A DNA stretch of 64,000 bases from Legionella worsleiensis. Lineage in GTDB: Bacteria; Pseudomonadota; Gammaproteobacteria; Legionellales; Legionellaceae. The DNA is taken from contig NZ_LNZC01000001.1 in the NCBI RefSeq assembly GCF_001467535.1, forward strand, positions 37,093 through 101,092. The letters are read 5' to 3'. The notes beneath the pieces are model-generated. The model had not been told where the DNA came from. It saw only the letters and a list, made by a program, of their open reading frames with translations, and did no database searches. The translations under genes were made by a program, and so were the position numbers. This document shows positions 59,407 through 64,000 of the stretch, piece by piece (the stretch's first letter is position 1; each line of letters begins with the position of its first letter).

Positions 59407-62400
59407 ATGCTGAATGAAGCACTCTCCAAGATGCCTGATGTTTTTGAGTCCAAAACCCTGATTCGGGGACTGGAATATTTTCAAAATGGCCAAGTACTTA
59501 ACATTCGTTTGAGTGATGGCTTGCTAAAAGGGCGGGTAAAAGGGAGCAGCAGTCAGATTTATGACATTCACATGGATTTAAAAATGTGGCCTGGTAAAGC
59601 TGCTCGTTGTTCATGCCCCTATCAAAGCAATTGCAAACATGCGGCTGCCTGTCTGTTTGCGCTGAGGGATAGAGAACAAATGAATCCTCAGTCTCATGCT
59701 TCCGGTAAATTGGATAAAAAACTCGATGTTTGGCTCAAAAATCTTCGTGCTCAAGAAGAAGTTGCGTCAAAAAAACATGAACCCACGCATCACCTAACCT
59801 ATTTGATTTCTGTAAAACTTTCGGGCTATGAACATAAAGTTTCCATCAAACTTGCTCTGGCTAAAATTTTAAAGCGTGGTGGATATGGCAAAAAAATTGT
59901 TTTTAACACTTTGGCTGAATCCAAGAAACAACACTTTATGGATCATGATGAAGAGATAGTCGCCCAATTGTTGTTTAAAAGCGGTTCATCCGGTTGGTTT
60001 GAACAGTTAGCGATTCGTAATTCGGAATTATTGGAAAAAATTATTACTACAGGACGTGCTTTTTTTATTGATTACGATGAAATGCCCGTGGCCTTGGGGA
60101 ATACCTTAAACGGTACTTGCGAATGGGTTTTGGCTGCGAACGGTAATCAAAGCTTGAAATTAATGCATGATGGAGAAGAGCTTGAGCCTTTACTTATTGA
60201 TGAGAGTTGGTATTTTGACTATTCCTGTTCAGTGATGGGCCGATTAGTTACCCCTTATCCAGTAAGACAATTGCGCCATCTTCTGGATGCTCCTCCCATA
60301 CCTGTTGATCAAGCGGCATTGCTGGCAAAAAAAATGAAGAAGACATGCCCTGAATTTCCTACGCCACATGTGTTCAACACTCGTGAAGTCAGAGAAATGG
60401 AGCCTGTACCTGTTTTGATTTTAGACGCTACTAACGAATTTGATGATGAAGAATCCTGGCTGTATGAGGAGGACGCAGATCTCCATGGGTTATTTATTGC
60501 AAAAGTTTGTTTTGATTACAATGGCGTGATTATTCCTTTTGACGAACCCTGTTCTAGCGTGATGCATCAAGATGAAGGTCTTTTGGTTGAGTACAAAAGA
60601 GATGATGATTTTGAGCAGTTAAAACTGGATCAGCTGCAACGTGCTGTTGAACTAAGGCCTATGACTCCATGGGAAGCATACCACTGGGATCTGGCTATGC
60701 AGGAGTATTTTGTTTTTGCCAAGGTCGAGACTGTGGCTGATCTTGAACCTTTTTACTCCAACGCATTGCCTTATTTGAAAAAGCAAGGATGGCGAGTAGA
60801 ATTTAAAAGCACCCTCTATCAAGAAGTGATAAGTGCTGAAGAAGTGGAGTGGTTTTCCGATATTCAGGAAAGTACCACGGATTTCTTTTCATATCAGTTG
60901 GGTATTTTGGTTGATGGTCGGACTGTAAGCATTGTGCCCTTGGTTGCCGAGTTAATCCAAAAATACAGCGGCAGTGATTTGGAGGGATTACCTGATGACC
61001 AGCGTGTCCATCTCCCTTTGGAGGATGGGCGTTTTCTGCAATTGCAAATGGGACGGATTAAACCTCTGATTCGCTTGTTGTTACAATTCGGATTACGGCA
61101 AATTGACGAGCATCAGCAACTAAAAATTAATAAATTTCAATTCATTTTGATGCAGGAAGCCGAGTTGGCCTTGGCCGCTACAAAAGCACGATGGCAAGGT
61201 GCGGAGCAGCTGCGCAAACAATTAACTCAATTAATTACGCAAAGCAATTTACCCCAAGTAACGCAACCGGCTGGATTAAATGCTGAGTTGCGTGACTACC
61301 AACATTATGGCCTTAATTGGCTGCAATTTTTACGTACAAGTCAGTTTAGTGGTGTTTTGGCCGATGATATGGGCTTGGGTAAGACGGTACAGACTCTGGC
61401 ACATTTACTCTACGAAAAAGAGCAAGGGCGTCTGACCAAAGCCACCTTGATTGTTGCGCCAACCAGCCTGGTTGGTAACTGGCTGGCTGAGGCGAAACGA
61501 TTTGCTCCTGACCTGTCTGTTGTGGCTTATCATGGAAGCGACAGGCATCTGGACAGTTTTGATGATTATGATCTAGTGATTTCAACTTATGGCTTAATTC
61601 ATAGGGATAAAGAAAAATTTATAAACTATCACTTTTACTATCTTATTCTTGATGAAGCGCAATTTATTAAAAATGCGCGAACTAAAACTACCCAAATCAT
61701 TCAGCAATTAAATGCAACTCATCGTTTGTGTCTTACTGGAACCCCTTTAGAAAATCATTTGGGTGAACTGTGGTCCTTGTTCCACTTTTTAATGCCAGGT
61801 TTGCTTGGTGATGCAAAACAGTTCAGACTTTGGTTTAGAACCCCCATAGAAAAACATGCCGATCTGGAGCGCAGAGAGTTATTAGCCCGACGAGTCAAGC
61901 CATTCATGTTGAGGCGAACTAAAAATGAAGTTGCCAGTGAGCTTCCACCCAAAACGGAAATAATGCGTACTGTAGAGATTGCAGGCGCACAACGGGATCT
62001 CTATGAAGCCATTCGGATGAGCATGGAAAAAAAAGTCAGAGAAGCAATTGCCAAACAAGGATTAGGCAAAAGCCATATCGTATTACTGGATGCCTTATTA
62101 AAATTACGCCAAGTTTGTTGTGATCCCAGATTATTGTCTTTACCTGAAGCATCTATTGCACACGGTACTTCCACTAAACTTGATGCCTTGATGGAGCTTC
62201 TCGATAATTTGGTGGAAGAGGGGAGACGAGTTTTGGTTTTTTCACAATTCACCTCTATGCTCGAGTTAATCGAAGAACAACTCAACCAGAGAAAATACAA
62301 TTATTTGAAACTGACGGGTCAGACACAAAACAGACAGGCTTTGGTCGACCAATTCCAGCAAGGCTCCATTCCTATTTTTCTTATTAGTTTAAAAGCTGGT

Positions 62401-62682
62401 GGTACAGGGCTGAATTTAACACGAGCTGATACCGTCATTCACTACGATCCCTGGTGGAATCCCGCTGTTGAAGATCAAGCCACTGATAGAACCCACCGAA
62501 TAGGGCAGGAAAATCCCGTGTTTGTCTATAAACTGATAACATCAGGAACTGTTGAAGAGGCCATTTTAGGGATGCAGGAGAGAAAGCGAATGTTAGTGGA
62601 TGGTATTTTATCTTCGGATTCCTCCAAAAGTATGGCCCTGACCGAAGCAGATTTGGATCAATTTTTTATGCCACTTCGTTAA
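59407..62682 (+). CDS. SWIM zinc-finger SNF2-family helicase
   Basis: A 1091-residue protein. An N-terminal SWIM zinc finger has the C-x-C-x(n)-C-x-H pattern near residues 71-84. A middle region of about 500 residues is of unknown fold. The C-terminal SNF2/HepA-type ATPase has D-D-M-G-L-G-K-T (motif I), D-E-A-Q (motif II), L-T-G-T-P-L-E-N (III) and D-R-T-H-R-I-G-Q (VI). It would translocate on double-stranded DNA or remodel protein-DNA complexes; it is not RapA by its architecture. Start ATG 59407 has no strong Shine-Dalgarno. Confidence 0.92.
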   Translation: MLNEALSKMPDVFESKTLIRGLEYFQNGQVLNIRLSDGLLKGRVKGSSSQIYDIHMDLKMWPGKAARCSCPYQSNCKHAAACLFALRDREQMNPQSHASGKLDKKLDVWLKNLRAQEEVASKKHEPTHHLTYLISVKLSGYEHKVSIKLALAKILKRGGYGKKIVFNTLAESKKQHFMDHDEEIVAQLLFKSGSSGWFEQLAIRNSELLEKIITTGRAFFIDYDEMPVALGNTLNGTCEWVLAANGNQSLKLMHDGEELEPLLIDESWYFDYSCSVMGRLVTPYPVRQLRHLLDAPPIPVDQAALLAKKMKKTCPEFPTPHVFNTREVREMEPVPVLILDATNEFDDEESWLYEEDADLHGLFIAKVCFDYNGVIIPFDEPCSSVMHQDEGLLVEYKRDDDFEQLKLDQLQRAVELRPMTPWEAYHWDLAMQEYFVFAKVETVADLEPFYSNALPYLKKQGWRVEFKSTLYQEVISAEEVEWFSDIQESTTDFFSYQLGILVDGRTVSIVPLVAELIQKYSGSDLEGLPDDQRVHLPLEDGRFLQLQMGRIKPLIRLLLQFGLRQIDEHQQLKINKFQFILMQEAELALAATKARWQGAEQLRKQLTQLITQSNLPQVTQPAGLNAELRDYQHYGLNWLQFLRTSQFSGVLADDMGLGKTVQTLAHLLYEKEQGRLTKATLIVAPTSLVGNWLAEAKRFAPDLSVVAYHGSDRHLDSFDDYDLVISTYGLIHRDKEKFINYHFYYLILDEAQFIKNARTKTTQIIQQLNATHRLCLTGTPLENHLGELWSLFHFLMPGLLGDAKQFRLWFRTPIEKHADLERRELLARRVKPFMLRRTKNEVASELPPKTEIMRTVEIAGAQRDLYEAIRMSMEKKVREAIAKQGLGKSHIVLLDALLKLRQVCCDPRLLSLPEASIAHGTSTKLDALMELLDNLVEEGRRVLVFSQFTSMLELIEEQLNQRKYNYLKLTGQTQNRQALVDQFQQGSIPIFLISLKAGGTGLNLTRADTVIHYDPWWNPAVEDQATDRTHRIGQENPVFVYKLITSGTVEEAILGMQERKRMLVDGILSSDSSKSMALTEADLDQFFMPLR

Positions 62683-62731
62683 AAACGGAAAAATTGATGA
62701 TAATTAGGAAGACAAAAACTGAAAAAGCCTT

Positions 62732-62759
62732 CCTGTATTACGACTTCGTCTAATACAGG
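62732..62759. terminator. Hairpin after the SNF2 helicase gene
   Basis: CCTGTATTA (62732-62740) and TAATACAGG (62751-62759), extended by GAC/GTC around a TTC tip. It lies 50 bp past the helicase stop. No T-run follows. Confidence 0.45.
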
Positions 62760-62796
62760 CTACATTAATGGTTAAAAGACTGTAAAGCTGGTGGCT

Positions 62797-62970
62797 GGTG
62801 GCCTTGATGCAGCGTTAGCGAAATCAAGGTTTTTGATATACCGCACATTAAATTATTCTCTCTTTTAAGAACAGGAAAAAAAACAGACATTGGGCTAACT
62901 CGGTGTTTGAGCCTATGGGGAGATTGGGAGAGTAATTCCTTGATTTCGCTTGCGCTGCATCAAGGCTACC
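62797..62970. repeat. 174-bp inverted-repeat element, copy 1
   Basis: 33-bp terminal arms at 62797-62829 and 62938-62970, sharing the core CCTTGATTTCGCT and GCATCAAGG. The left arm differs from the complement of the right at a few positions. The interior has A-rich runs and no open frame. A second copy follows directly. MITE-like; Legionella genomes carry many such short repeats. Confidence 0.7.
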
Positions 62971-63002
62971 AATACTAAGATTTAGGCACAAAGCTGGTGG
63001 CT

Positions 63003-63177
63003 GGTAGCCTTGATGTAGCGTTAGCGAAATCAAGGTTTTTGGTACGCTGTGCATTAAATTATTCTCTATTTTAAGAACAGAAAAAAAAACCAGGCATTGG
63101 GCTAACTTGGTGTTTGAGCCTATGGATGGATTTGTCGAGTAATTCCTTGATTTCGCTTGCGCTGCATCAAGGCTACC
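63003..63177. repeat. 175-bp inverted-repeat element, copy 2
   Basis: Arms at 63003-63035 and 63145-63177, with three mismatches between left arm and complement of right. The interior is a near copy of copy 1, in the same orientation, 206 bp downstream. The similarity also extends 13 bp to the left of the arm (AAAGCTGGTGGCT), so the duplicated unit is larger than the palindrome. Confidence 0.7.
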
Positions 63178-63273
63178 AGCTAATACAGGCTACAAATAAA
63201 GGTGCATTCATTACGCTACATGGAGTATCGCAAAAATTCTTATATTGCAGCCCGGGAGGAGGCTCACAGAGTC

Positions 63274-63317
63274 GTATCCCGGGTTTTCATTTAATGCAAA
63301 AGCCCACCCCGGGATAC
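63274..63317. repeat. 10-bp inverted repeat GTATCCCGGG
   Basis: GTATCCCGGG (63274-63283) and CCCGGGATAC (63308-63317), with a loop that can pair further (GGGTTTT / AAAAGCCC). A third CCCGGG stands at 63251. It lies 39 bp past the stop of the minus-strand 204-codon frame's gene and could terminate it, but it also looks like part of a dispersed repeat. Confidence 0.4.
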
Positions 63318-63355
63318 TTTAGTGGTCAAAAGACTGTAAAGAACAACCACTTTTA

Positions 63356-63922
63356 TTAAAGTTTAGACTTAAAGTGTTGGATGAGTTCTTTATTTTCTTT
63401 ATCTTCTTCGGATTGTCTTGTAGTAAGAGTCGCTCCCACTGCAAACAAACCAGCTGCTGCCAAACCAACGCTCACAGCAGGAATAGTACCTACTCCGGTT
63501 AATCCTAGAGCTATAGAAACTCCTGCAACGACGATTGCGAGAGCCATCATCAGCTTACCTAACAACTGCATGCCAGAGGATTTACTTTTCAGAGCGGATT
63601 GCAGGAAAGCAGAATAATCATTGACGTTTGCATCATTAGACGGATGTTGTAAAAAATCATAGGTTTTATCCAAAACTCGTTGAAGTTGATTAAGGTTTGG
63701 TTGGCCTGGGTTATTCTCTAAGAAAAATGACTCAACTTGGTCAAGAAGTTTATCAGCCGATTCCTTGATCTTACCTTCCAAGGTGTCTTTGAAGGTCCTA
63801 AATTTAAGATAAGAATTCAAAAACGGTCTTAAAGTTTCATCGTCATCATGTAAAACATCAGTTCCATTATTTTGAACTAAGCTAAGGAGAAGTTTTCTGT
63901 CCTGTTTTACATTATCACTCAT
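63356..63922 (-). CDS. Small protein with two C-terminal membrane helices, unknown function
   Basis: About 188 residues from ATG 63922 (the frame is open to TTG 63970). The first 125 residues are polar and helical. Two adjacent hydrophobic segments follow (about 128-150 and 153-172, Gly/Ala-rich with G-L-T-G-V-G hairpin turn). The tail is charged and acidic (S-E-E-D-K-E-N-K-E). The two-helix hairpin plus an E-rich tail resembles some Legionella effectors that insert into host membranes, but no family is recognised. The Shine-Dalgarno at 63922 is weak. Confidence 0.6.
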   Translation of the reverse strand: MSDNVKQDRKLLLSLVQNNGTDVLHDDDETLRPFLNSYLKFRTFKDTLEGKIKESADKLLDQVESFFLENNPGQPNLNQLQRVLDKTYDFLQHPSNDANVNDYSAFLQSALKSKSSGMQLLGKLMMALAIVVAGVSIALGLTGVGTIPAVSVGLAAAGLFAVGATLTTRQSEEDKENKELIQHFKSKL

Positions 63923-64000
63923 GTTACGCACGATCAATTTTAGGCTGCCATTTTTTTTAGCTCCTGCCAAGCAATCTGGTTCGCTCTAACAATAAGTTTA

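Larger units (their letters stand above)
62683..63355. other. 673-bp intergenic region filled with repeats
   Basis: No supportable gene. It holds a hairpin (62732-62759), two tandem copies of an inverted-repeat element (62784-63177) and a 10-bp inverted repeat GTATCCCGGG/CCCGGGATAC (63274-63317). Short flanking sequences recur on both sides of the array: CTAATACAGGCTACA at 62750 and 63180, AAAAGACTGTAAAG at 62774 and 63328. Confidence 0.7.

Noticed and set aside
62848..63359. Open frames across the tandem repeat (62848-63054 and 63114-63359)
   Set aside because: They are translations of the inverted-repeat elements; the matching peptide (L-I-S-L-A/T-L-H-Q-G-Y-Q) on both strands comes from the repeat arms.
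1..64000. tRNA or rRNA genes
   Set aside because: No stretch with a convincing cloverleaf, CCA-type end or rRNA signature was seen by eye; a tRNAscan run would settle it.

Overview
The window reads as chromosome of a Legionella, most likely L. pneumophila or a close relative. The evidence is AT-rich DNA, a recognisable SdhA-type Dot/Icm effector (8838-13076), a soluble IcmL-like protein (30962-31924), an Lcl_C-domain surface protein, an LRR protein with an acidic C-terminal tail, and many ordinary gammaproteobacterial housekeeping genes. Species and locus names are inferred from memory of families; no database search was run.

Layout. 1-6.7 kb: a partial Ser-rich gene leaving the left edge, a Dps ferritin, an LRR protein, a membrane protein fused to a spermidine-synthase-like domain, and parE. 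6.9-15.1 kb: a fused double ABC ATPase, the large SdhA-like effector, a decayed Lcl_C fragment and an intact Lcl_C-domain secreted protein. 15.1-19.4 kb: proS and a SulP transporter fused to a beta-carbonic anhydrase. 19.7-22.5 kb: the most striking gene, a small protein with an array of 33-residue repeats matching the TAL-effector (BAT/MOrTL-like) pattern, next to a leaderless GDSL hydrolase. 22.9-25.9 kb: pcm-tolC-ttcA on the minus strand. 26-30.7 kb: kbl-tdh (threonine catabolism), ettA and an L,D-transpeptidase lipoprotein on the plus strand. 31-37.6 kb: IcmL-like protein, hutG, then SDR-hutI-OPT transporter (part of histidine degradation plus peptide uptake). 37.9-47.7 kb: solute-binding protein, dicarboxylate/amino-acid symporter, valS and an RND efflux pump with its adaptor. 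47.9-49.5 kb: three small envelope proteins. 49.5-54.5 kb: glyA-nrdR-nusB-thiL-pgpA-AI-2E family permease, interrupted by a 174-bp palindromic MITE-like element. 54.5-62.7 kb: two outer-membrane beta-barrels, an unrecognised 467-residue protein, nadE and a SWIM/SNF2 helicase. 62.7-64 kb: two tandem copies of a 175-bp inverted-repeat element and a small membrane protein.

Most of the content is core metabolism, translation and transport. Candidate host-interaction genes (LRR, SdhA-like, TAL-like, GDSL, 467-residue protein) are scattered singly between core operons rather than gathered in an island. Repeat elements and a pseudogene remnant sit in the intergenic gaps. The observations most worth following are the TAL-like repeat protein, the palindromic element between nrdR and nusB, the tandem repeat downstream of the helicase, and the internally deleted Lcl_C remnant.
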